Below are positions 43,602-50,736 of a DNA stretch of 64,000 nucleotides, piece by piece. The position numbers and the translations under genes were made by a program. Position 1 is the stretch's first letter; each line of letters begins with the position of its first letter. Location: positions 124,001 through 188,000 of the forward strand of contig NZ_JAAZQK010000006.1 in assembly GCF_012275445.1 (NCBI RefSeq), written 5' to 3'. The notes below the pieces were generated by a model. The model made no database searches, was not told the DNA's origin, and worked only from the letters and a program-made list of their open reading frames with translations. The stretch comes from Rhizobacter sp. SG703. Lineage in GTDB: Bacteria > Pseudomonadota > Gammaproteobacteria > Burkholderiales > Burkholderiaceae_C.

Positions 43602-44076
43602 CATGCCGGCAACATCCCCACCCCTTCGCGAAGCCAGTGCGGCCGCGCTGGCCGATCTGGGCCAGCGCATCCGCGCGCAGCGCAAGCAGTTGGGCATCAA
43701 CGCCACGACCACCGCCGAGGCCGCGGGGATGTCGCGCGTCACGCTGCATCGCATCGAGCAAGGCGAGGCCTCGGTGTCGATCGGTGCCTGGATGAACGCG
43801 GTGACGGCCTTGGGGCTTCGGCTCGACCTGATCGATCCGCGCAGCATCGACAGGCCGCCCATCGTCCTGCCCGAAACGATCCGCCTGTCCGACTTCCCGC
43901 AACTGGCCGCGCTTGCGTGGCAGCTGCACGACGTCGAGCGGCTCAGCCCGCAGGAGGCACTCGCCCTGTACGAGCGCAACTGGCGCCATGTCGACCAGAG
44001 CGCACTCGGCCCGGACGAGCGGGCGCTGATCGAACGCCTGACGCAGGCGCTGGGCGGAGGGCGGCTGCTTGTTTGA
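43591..44076 (+). CDS. XRE-family antitoxin-like regulator
   Basis: Predicted 161 aa; an ATG four codons later (43603) is an alternative. The helix-turn-helix 'LGQRIRAQRKQLGINATTTAEAAGMSRVTLHRIEQGEASVSIGAWMNAVTALGLRLDLI' resembles HigA/HipB-type DNA-binding domains. The C-terminal half ('LSDFPQLAALAWQLHDVERLSPQEALALYERNWRHVD') is helical and may contact the toxin. It overlaps the nucleotidyltransferase gene by 8 bases. Confidence 0.82.
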   Translation: MRNTMPATSPPLREASAAALADLGQRIRAQRKQLGINATTTAEAAGMSRVTLHRIEQGEASVSIGAWMNAVTALGLRLDLIDPRSIDRPPIVLPETIRLSDFPQLAALAWQLHDVERLSPQEALALYERNWRHVDQSALGPDERALIERLTQALGGGRLLV

Positions 44077-44788
44077 GCGCGAGCACCATCGCCGCATCGA
44101 GCAACTGCTGCGCTCGCTGAACGCGCCGCTGCTGCGCGACAACGGCTGCTACTTCGGCGGCGGCACCGCGATGGCGCTGCGCTATGGCGAGTACCGCGAA
44201 TCGATCGATGTCGACTTCCTCGTCTCGGGCATGGCCGGGTACCGCGCGTTGCGCCAGCTGACCGGCGGCCCCGACGGCATTGCCGCGCTGGCGGCACCGG
44301 GCAGCCGGCTCGACCCGGTGCGCGACCTGCGCGCCGACCAGTACGGGCTGCGCACGCAACTGCGCGTCGACGGCGTCGCCATCAAGTTCGAGATCGTGCT
44401 CGAAGCCCGCATCGCCTTCGAGCTGCCTGGCCCGGCGGACCGCATTGCCGGCATCTCGACGCTCACGCCGCTGGACATGGCCACCGGCAAGCTCCTCGCC
44501 AACACAGACCGCTGGGCCGACGACAGCACGAACAGCCGCGACGTGATCGACCTCGCGATGATGGTTGCGCCGCGCGCGCTGCTGGACCGTGCCGCCGCGA
44601 AGGCGGCGACGGCCTATGGCGACAGCGTGCAGTCAGCGCTGTCGAAAGCGCTGGAGGCCGCGCTCACGCGCGAGCGCTGGCTGGAACGCTGCATGAAGGC
44701 CCTCGGCATGCAATGCGTTCCCGAGGCACTGCTGCGCAAGCGGTTGAAGGCCTTGCAGCCGCGACCGCCGCGCGACAAAGGGGGCTGA
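44069..44788 (+). CDS. AbiEii/AbiGii-type nucleotidyltransferase toxin
   Basis: Predicted 239 aa from a TTG inside the upstream gene. 'YFGGGTAMALRYGEYRESIDVDFLVSG' matches the AbiEii nucleotidyltransferase core (GG...L, then a D-x-D metal pair). Next comes 'IKFEIVLEARIAF' and the later 'LTPLDMATGKLLANTDRWADD...RDVIDLAMM' typical of the family. Such toxins modify tRNA or bind GTP and act in phage defence. The stop codon abuts that of the convergent glycerophosphodiesterase gene. Confidence 0.82.
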   Translation: MFEREHHRRIEQLLRSLNAPLLRDNGCYFGGGTAMALRYGEYRESIDVDFLVSGMAGYRALRQLTGGPDGIAALAAPGSRLDPVRDLRADQYGLRTQLRVDGVAIKFEIVLEARIAFELPGPADRIAGISTLTPLDMATGKLLANTDRWADDSTNSRDVIDLAMMVAPRALLDRAAAKAATAYGDSVQSALSKALEAALTRERWLERCMKALGMQCVPEALLRKRLKALQPRPPRDKGG

Positions 44789-46177
44789 TCAGCGCCCCAG
44801 TTCCTTCAGGTACGCCGCGCGCGCCGTGACGCCGGTGCCGGCGAAATCGGTGAACACGCCGTCGATGCCGGCACGGAAGTACGGCAGGTACTCCGCGACC
44901 GGGTCGCCGTTGTAGAGGCCCGGCAGGTACTGCTTCTCGTTGCGGAAGGTGTAGCTGTGCACGAACAGCCCGGCCTTGTGCGCATCGGCGATCAGCGCGG
45001 TCGGCGTCACGCTGTTGATGTCGGCCATCTTCGTGCCGCCGGCGTAGGGCACCTGCTTCCAGGCCATCACCTGCGGTTTCCACGGGCCGATGCCGTCGGC
45101 GTAGGTCTTGATCTCGGCCAGCCCGGCGGGCGTCAGCATCGCATCGAAATAACGGCCGTCGCCGCTGATCGTCCAGCTGTACGGGCGGCCGTCGACGAAG
45201 GTGTAGACGTCGGCCGTCGAGTAGGTGACGACGCCGGTGTCCAGGTGCGTGTCGTTGCCGTCGATCAGCTGGATCACGCGCGACTTCAGCCCGATGCTGC
45301 GCAGGTACTTCAGGCTGGCCGGGTCGAAACTCTGCACGAAGACCGGCGCGGCTTGCGTGTTGAGGTTGTTGTCGACGACGAACTTCAGCACCGCGTCCTC
45401 GAACGGGTGGCCGGTCTTCGCGGTGTCGCAGCCGTTGGCGATCGCCTGCTGGTTGTTCCAGTACGGGTTCTTGACCTCCGGGTACACCGTCAGCGCGCGG
45501 CCGGTCGACGTGCTCTTCGCCTTCGCGATGGCCAGCACCTCCTGCATCGTCAGCACCGGCTGGGTGCCGTTCTCGGCGGTCGGGCGGTCGGCGCGCGCGT
45601 CGTAGGTCGTTCCCTTGATCCACTGCTTCAGCTCGGCCACCGTGAAGTCGGTGATCGACCAGTCGTTGGTGTGGTCCTCGCCGTCGACGACCAGCGACTT
45701 CAGCACCGACTTCGGATCGGCCGGGTCGGTCAGGTCGCTCAGGTACTGCTTCGGCTCGCTGGCGTTGGCCACCGTGTAGGTCACGTTGACCAGGCGACCC
45801 GGCACCGTGCGCTTGCGGGCCATGACCTCGGGCACGGCGGCGGCGACCGCGGCCACGTTGGTGTTGTCGCTCAGCCACGGGTTGTGGCGCGCGACCAGAA
45901 CGCAGTCCTTGCTGAGGTGCAGGTCTTCCTCGAGCGAATCGGCACCCACGTCGGCCGCGGCTTCGTACGCCGCCTGCGTCTCTTCCGGGTGCAACCCCGA
46001 CAGGCCGCGGTGGCCGATCACCAGCGGCGCCTTGCCGTCCAGCGTCGCGAACGGCTTGGCGGCCGGTGCCGGCGCCGGGTCGTCGTCGCTGCCGCCGCAG
46101 GCGGACAGCGCAGCGCCGGCGAGCAGCGTCAGCGCGAGGAGGCGGGCACGGGTGGGTCGAACTGCGGTGTGGGGCAT
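44789..46177 (-). CDS. Glycerophosphodiester phosphodiesterase lipoprotein
   Basis: Predicted 462 aa. Lipobox 'ALSACGGS' near residue 26. The GDPD catalytic set is seen: 'LVIGHRGLSGLHPEETQAAYEAAADVGADSLEEDLHLSKDCVLVARHNP', then 'LTVYPEVKNP' and the terminal 'GIDGVFTDFAGTG'. GlpQ-like enzymes release glycerol 3-phosphate from deacylated phospholipids. A near-palindrome GGTGACAGCGCTGTGACC (46230-46247) upstream may be its operator. Confidence 0.88.
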   Translation of the reverse strand: MPHTAVRPTRARLLALTLLAGAALSACGGSDDDPAPAPAAKPFATLDGKAPLVIGHRGLSGLHPEETQAAYEAAADVGADSLEEDLHLSKDCVLVARHNPWLSDNTNVAAVAAAVPEVMARKRTVPGRLVNVTYTVANASEPKQYLSDLTDPADPKSVLKSLVVDGEDHTNDWSITDFTVAELKQWIKGTTYDARADRPTAENGTQPVLTMQEVLAIAKAKSTSTGRALTVYPEVKNPYWNNQQAIANGCDTAKTGHPFEDAVLKFVVDNNLNTQAAPVFVQSFDPASLKYLRSIGLKSRVIQLIDGNDTHLDTGVVTYSTADVYTFVDGRPYSWTISGDGRYFDAMLTPAGLAEIKTYADGIGPWKPQVMAWKQVPYAGGTKMADINSVTPTALIADAHKAGLFVHSYTFRNEKQYLPGLYNGDPVAEYLPYFRAGIDGVFTDFAGTGVTARAAYLKELGR

Positions 46178-46324
46178 GGCGTGTCTGGGTTTTGTCGTGA
46201 CAGATGAGCCGCCGATGTTCGGCGGGGCGGGTGACAGCGCTGTGACCAAGATAGTTCACCCACCGGCACACGGAAAGTCGGGCCGGGGCAGAATCGCCGG
46301 CTGCCCCACTTCGCCCCCCGCGCC

Positions 46325-47032
46325 ATGTCCGACCTGTCCGCCTTCCCGATCACCACCAAATGGCCCGCGCAGCACCCCGAGCGGCTGCAGCTCTATTCGC
46401 TGCCGACGCCCAACGGCGTGAAGGTGTCGATCATGCTGGAGGAGACCGGGCTGCCGTACGAGCCGCACCTGGTGCGCTTCGACACCAACGACCAGCTGTC
46501 GCCCGAGTTCCTGTCGCTGAACCCGAACAACAAGATCCCGGCGATCCTCGACCCCAACGGCCCGGACGGCCGGCCGCTCGCGCTGTTCGAATCGGGCGCG
46601 ATCCTCGTCTACCTGGCCAGCAAGACCGGACAACTGATGCCGGCCGACACCGCCGGCCGCTTCGAGGCGCTGCAGTGGGTGATGTTCCAGATGGGTGGCA
46701 TCGGGCCGATGTTCGGCCAGCTCGGCTTCTTCCACAAGTTCGCCGGCCGCGAGTACGAGGACAAGCGCCCGCGCGACCGCTACGTGGCCGAATCGAAACG
46801 GCTGCTGAAGGTCGTCGACGACCGGCTGAAGGGCCGCGACTGGATCCTTGGCGATGCGTACTCCATCGCGGACATCGCGATCTTTCCGTGGATCAACAAC
46901 CTGTTCGGCTTCTACGAGGCGGGCGAACTGGTCGGCATGGCCGACTTCCCGGACGTCGCGCGGGTGCTGGCGGCGTTCAAGGCGCGGCCGGCGGTGCAGC
47001 GCGGCCTGGGCATTCCGAAACGGCCGGCCTGA
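46325..47032 (+). CDS. Glutathione S-transferase, Nu-class/YfcG-like
   Basis: Predicted 235 aa. 'LYSLPTPNGVKVSIMLEETGLPYEPHLVRF' carries the TPNG active-site motif of Nu-class disulfide-bond oxidoreductases. 'NPNNKIPAILDPNGPDGRPLALFESGAILVYLA' is the glutathione-binding part. The C-terminal helical domain includes 'YSIADIAIFPWI'. Probably cytoplasmic disulfide reduction with glutathione. Confidence 0.9.
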   Translation: MSDLSAFPITTKWPAQHPERLQLYSLPTPNGVKVSIMLEETGLPYEPHLVRFDTNDQLSPEFLSLNPNNKIPAILDPNGPDGRPLALFESGAILVYLASKTGQLMPADTAGRFEALQWVMFQMGGIGPMFGQLGFFHKFAGREYEDKRPRDRYVAESKRLLKVVDDRLKGRDWILGDAYSIADIAIFPWINNLFGFYEAGELVGMADFPDVARVLAAFKARPAVQRGLGIPKRPA

Positions 47033-47148
47033 TCGCCGCCGGTAGGACCGGGACTACGCGCAGCGGCGGGGTCTTCCGATCGGCGGCGCGGCCGCCGGTG
47101 GCTAGAGTGGCTCGATCCGGGCAGCGGTTGCCCGCAAGGAGCAACACC

Positions 47149-47322
47149 ATGTCGTTCGCGCTCTACCTTGTCGGCCTCGTGCTGCTCGTCGGCGGCGTTG
47201 CCTGGGGCCTGGTGACCGCCGGGCTCGCGCCGGTGTATGTCGGCATCACCTGCCTGATCGTGCTGGGCATCGGCATCATGATGGCGGTGTCGCGCACCCG
47301 CACCAAGGATCCGTCGAGCTGA
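47149..47322 (+). CDS. Small two-helix membrane protein
   Basis: Predicted 57 aa with AAGGAG 6 bases before the ATG. Two hydrophobic helices ('LYLVGLVLLVGGVAWGLVTAGL' and 'YVGITCLIVLGIGIMMAV') and a short basic tail. Function unknown. Its stop abuts that of the convergent DUF3297 gene. Confidence 0.72.
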   Translation: MSFALYLVGLVLLVGGVAWGLVTAGLAPVYVGITCLIVLGIGIMMAVSRTRTKDPSS

Positions 47323-47604
47323 TCAGGCGCGGTAGAACGCCTCGACCTGGCCCTTCAGCTTGATCAGCAGCGGCTGGCCCTTGCGGTCGACCGAGCGGCC
47401 GGCGGGCACGCGGATCCAGCCTTCGCTGATGCAGTACTCCTCGACGTCGCCCCGCTCCTTGCCGTTGAAGCGGATGCCGATCTCGCGCTCGAAGATCGCG
47501 GCGACATGGAACGGGCTGCGCGGATCGACCGACAGGCGGTCGGGCAACGCAGGGGGTCCGGCGGGAAGGTCGGCAGGAAGATCGGCGGAATGGGCCTCGG
47601 TCAT
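47323..47604 (-). CDS. DUF3297 family protein
   Basis: Predicted 93 aa. 'LPDRLSVDPRSPFHVAAIFEREIGIRFNGKERGDVEEYCISEGWIRVPAGRSVDRKGQPLLIKLKGQVEAFYR' is a full DUF3297 domain, a small conserved glutathione-peroxidase-linked family in proteobacteria. The start was set at MTEAHSAD, since upstream in-frame sequence lacks a ribosome site. Confidence 0.88.
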   Translation of the reverse strand: MTEAHSADLPADLPAGPPALPDRLSVDPRSPFHVAAIFEREIGIRFNGKERGDVEEYCISEGWIRVPAGRSVDRKGQPLLIKLKGQVEAFYRA

Positions 47605-47665
47605 GGGCGGGTTCCTGTTCTGGAAAGGGAGAAACCCCGCATTCTGCGGCACGCACCGATGCGGA

Positions 47666-48343
47666 TCACGCCCGCAGCCGGTACCCCGAGGCATAGACCG
47701 ACTCGATGTGCAGCGGCGTGCCTTGCTGCTTCGAGACGAGCACGCATTTCTGCCGCAGCTTGTACAGGTGCTGCTCGATGGACCGCTTGTTGGCGAGCTC
47801 GGCGTTGCCGAACAGCGCGGCCGACAGCATCTCCACCGTCGCGAGCCGGCCGGGGTGCTCGAACAGCACCTGCGCGAGGCTGCATTCGCGCGCGGTCAGG
47901 CGCACGCGGTGGTTCGGTGACGCCAGCGTGGCCTGCGCCGTGTCGAGCGAATACAGGCCGATCCGCAGCACCAGTCCCTGCACCGGCGACGCACCGGCAC
48001 GCACGCGCGCCAGCACGCGCTGCACCAGGCCGGTCGCGCCCTCGGCCTCGGTGGCGTAGTCATCGGCACCGCGCATCAGGGCCTGCGCGATCGAATAGGT
48101 GTCGCCGGCACCGACCGCGACGATCGGCGCGCGCGATGCGCCGCGCGTGCGCAGCACGTCGAGCCAGTCGCGGCTCAGCGCGGTGTCCCCCTGCACGAGG
48201 ATCGCATCGAAATCGGTCTCCTTCCAGGCCTCCAGCAAGGTCTCCGGCTCGCTGAACTGTTCGACGTCGATGGCGCGCGAAGCAAAGGCAGTCGTCGCGC
48301 GAAGGCTCTCCGCGCGAAGGGTCCACAGTGCGGCAATCCTCAT
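47666..48343 (-). CDS. Orphan winged-helix regulator with a non-canonical receiver domain
   Basis: Predicted 225 aa. The N-terminal 110 residues are receiver-like, but the acidic pocket is absent ('MRIAALWTL' instead of D-D) and the phosphoacceptor position is Gln ('FDAILVQGDT'). The C-terminal OmpR/PhoB-type winged helix includes 'VRLTARECSLAQVLFEHPGRLATVEMLSAALFGNAELANKRSIEQHLYKLRQKC' and 'YASGYRLRA'. Control must be phosphorylation-independent. No kinase is nearby. The 243 bases upstream hold no clear gene. Confidence 0.78.
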   Translation of the reverse strand: MRIAALWTLRAESLRATTAFASRAIDVEQFSEPETLLEAWKETDFDAILVQGDTALSRDWLDVLRTRGASRAPIVAVGAGDTYSIAQALMRGADDYATEAEGATGLVQRVLARVRAGASPVQGLVLRIGLYSLDTAQATLASPNHRVRLTARECSLAQVLFEHPGRLATVEMLSAALFGNAELANKRSIEQHLYKLRQKCVLVSKQQGTPLHIESVYASGYRLRA

Positions 48344-48586
48344 AGGTCCGTTCGGTTTTCCGGGGGGTGCGTGATCCGGCGGCGGCACGCCTGCCACCGC
48401 GCCTGCCATACAGCGCAGGTTGCGTGCCCGTTGCGGAAAGGCTGGAACCGTTACCAGCTTCACGCAAATTCGATCGGCCGCCGACCAATCGCGTCAGATG
48501 CCGGAACGGGAGGCCCGGGCAGCGGACAAAAATTGACGGAGTCATGACCGAGCCCGTCGGTCGCCGGGGACATGGTCACGCCACCG

Positions 48587-49483
48587 TCATGCGCCACCGC
48601 CCGGCTTCTTCGCATCCGCCTGCCGCGCGTACCGCGCCTCCAATGCGTCCCACCGCGCCTTGTCGACCAGCCGCTGCCGTTCCGCGAACGGCACCACGAG
48701 CATCGGATCTTCATCGAGGCGCCCAGCCTGCTGCAGCGCGCCCAGCACGCGCTGCATGCCGGCCACCGCGCCTTGCAGCGCGGCGTTGGCATACAGCACG
48801 AAGCCGTAACCCAGATCCTTCAGTTCCTCGGCACCGGCGATCGGCGTCTTGCCGCCGATCACCAGGTTGATCAGCTGCGGCGTGGCCAGCCGCCGAGGCA
48901 GCGCACGCACTTCGTCGGCCGTCGTCACCGCCTCGACGAACAGGATGTCGGCGCCCGCTTCCGCAAAGTGCTGCGCGCGCTCGACCGCGGCGTCGAAGCC
49001 CTGCGTGGCCGCCGCATCGGTGCGCGCCATGATCAACAGGTCCGGGTCGCGCCGCGCGTCGACGGCGGCCTTGATCTTGTCCACCGCTTCATCGAGCGCG
49101 ATCACGTCCTTGCCGGCGAAATGGCCGCAGCGCTTCGGCGCCACCTGGTCTTCGAGCTGGATGCAATCGGCACCGGCGCGTTCCAGCGTGCGCACCGTGT
49201 GATGGACGTTCAATGCGTTGCCGAAGCCGGTGTCGGCGTCGACGATCAGCGGCAGCTCGACCGCATCGCGGATGCGCGCGGTGTGGTCGGCGATCTCGGC
49301 CAGGCCCATGAAGCCCTGGTCCGGCATGCCGAACCACATGTTGGTGACGCCGGCGCCGGTGACGTAGATCGCCTCGAAACCCGCGTCGGCAATGACCCGG
49401 GCCGACAGCGCGTTGAACGCGCCGGGAACGATCACGCCGCGGCGGGCGGCGGCCAGGGCCTTGAGTTGTCGACGGGTGGACAT
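48587..49483 (-). CDS. Isocitrate lyase/PEP mutase-family lyase (dimethylmalate lyase- or PrpB-like)
   Basis: Predicted 298 aa. 'VIVPGAFNALSARVIADAGFEAIYVTGAGV', the metal site 'LPLIVDADTGFGNALNV' and the catalytic 'CIQLEDQVAPKRCGHFAGK' place it in the PEPM/ICL superfamily. The first block is closer to the 2,3-dimethylmalate lyase/oxaloacetate decarboxylase branch than to standard PrpB. It is last in an operon with prpF and acnD, so it probably cleaves a methyl-substituted isocitrate or malate to pyruvate plus a carboxylic acid. Confidence 0.82.
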   Translation of the reverse strand: MSTRRQLKALAAARRGVIVPGAFNALSARVIADAGFEAIYVTGAGVTNMWFGMPDQGFMGLAEIADHTARIRDAVELPLIVDADTGFGNALNVHHTVRTLERAGADCIQLEDQVAPKRCGHFAGKDVIALDEAVDKIKAAVDARRDPDLLIMARTDAAATQGFDAAVERAQHFAEAGADILFVEAVTTADEVRALPRRLATPQLINLVIGGKTPIAGAEELKDLGYGFVLYANAALQGAVAGMQRVLGALQQAGRLDEDPMLVVPFAERQRLVDKARWDALEARYARQADAKKPGGGA

Positions 49484-49511
49484 GCGCTTCCCTCGTTCAG
49501 GACTGTGTCGT

Positions 49512-50708
49512 TCAAAAACTGTCGCCGGGCACGCGCACCCAGCCTTCCATCAGCACGCGCGCGCTGCGGCTCATCGACGCCTTCGTGACGCGCCACTGGC
49601 CGTCATCGCCCTCGCGGGCCTCGGCACCGACGCGAAGCGTGCCCGACGGGTGGCCGAAGCGCACCGCCGTGCGCGTGCCGCCGCCCGCGGCCCGGTGGAC
49701 CAGCGTGCCGGGGACCGCCGCCGCGGTGCCGATCGCCACCGCCGCCGTGCCCATCATCGCGTGGTGCAGCTTGCCCATCGACAGCGCGCGCACCAGCAGG
49801 TCGATGTCGGCGGCGCGCACCGCCTTGCCGCTCGACGCCACGTAGTCGGCCGGCGGCGCGACGAACGCGATCTTCGGCGTGTGCTGGCGGGTCGCGGCCT
49901 CGGCGACGTGCCGGATCAGGCCCATGCGGACGGCGCCCCAGGCCCGCACGGCCTCGAACCGGGCCAGCGCTTGAGCATCGCCATTGACGGCGTCCTGCAG
50001 CTCGGTGCCGGTGCAGCCGAGGTCGCGCGCATTGACGAAGATGGTCGGGATGCCGGCGTTGATCAGCGTGGCCTCGAAGCGGCCGACACCGGGCACCTCG
50101 AGCTCGTCGACGAGTCGCCCGGTCGGGAACATCGCCCCGCCGCCGCCCTCGTCCGGCCCGTCGGCCGCCGGGTCGATGAACTCCAGCTGCACCTCGGCCG
50201 CCGGGAAGGCGACGCCGTCGAGCTCGAAATCGCCGGTCTCCTGCACCTGCCCGCCGGTGACCGGCACCTGCGCGACGATGGTCTTGCCGATGTTGGCCTG
50301 CCAGATGCGCACGGTGCACAGCCCGCGTTCGGGCACACGTGCGGCGGGCAGCAGGCCCTGCGCGATCGCGAACGGGCCGACGGCCGCCGACAGGTTGCCG
50401 CAGTTGCCCGACCAGTCGATGAAGGCCTGGTCGACGGACACCTGGCCGAACAGGTAGTCGACGTCATGGCCGGGCCGTGTGCTTGGCGACAGGATCACCA
50501 CCTTCGAGGTCGACGAGGTCGCGCCGCCCAGGCCGTCGATCTGCTTGCCGTAGGGGTCGGGGCTGCCGATCACGCGCATCAGCAGCCGGTCGCGGGCCGG
50601 GCCCGGCACCTGGCAGCGCGCCGGCAGGTCCTGCAGCCGAAAGAACACGCCCTTGCTGGTGCCCCCACGCAGGTAGATGGCCGGAATCCGAATCTGCGGA
50701 ATGCTCAT
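49512..50708 (-). CDS. prpF: PrpF-type aconitate isomerase
   Basis: Predicted 398 aa. 'IPAIYLRGGTSKGVFFRLQDLP', 'DYLFGQVSVDQAFIDWSGNCGNLSAAVGPFAI' and 'SMGKLHHAMMGTAAVAIGTAA' are signatures of PrpF. It has a diaminopimelate-epimerase-like fold and converts trans-2-methylaconitate to the cis form for AcnD. The start lies 28 bases after the acnD stop. It is cotranscribed with the lyase gene. Confidence 0.9.
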   Translation of the reverse strand: MSIPQIRIPAIYLRGGTSKGVFFRLQDLPARCQVPGPARDRLLMRVIGSPDPYGKQIDGLGGATSSTSKVVILSPSTRPGHDVDYLFGQVSVDQAFIDWSGNCGNLSAAVGPFAIAQGLLPAARVPERGLCTVRIWQANIGKTIVAQVPVTGGQVQETGDFELDGVAFPAAEVQLEFIDPAADGPDEGGGGAMFPTGRLVDELEVPGVGRFEATLINAGIPTIFVNARDLGCTGTELQDAVNGDAQALARFEAVRAWGAVRMGLIRHVAEAATRQHTPKIAFVAPPADYVASSGKAVRAADIDLLVRALSMGKLHHAMMGTAAVAIGTAAAVPGTLVHRAAGGGTRTAVRFGHPSGTLRVGAEAREGDDGQWRVTKASMSRSARVLMEGWVRVPGDSF

Positions 50709-50736
50709 GCGCGTAGCCCGGATGCCGATCCGGGGA

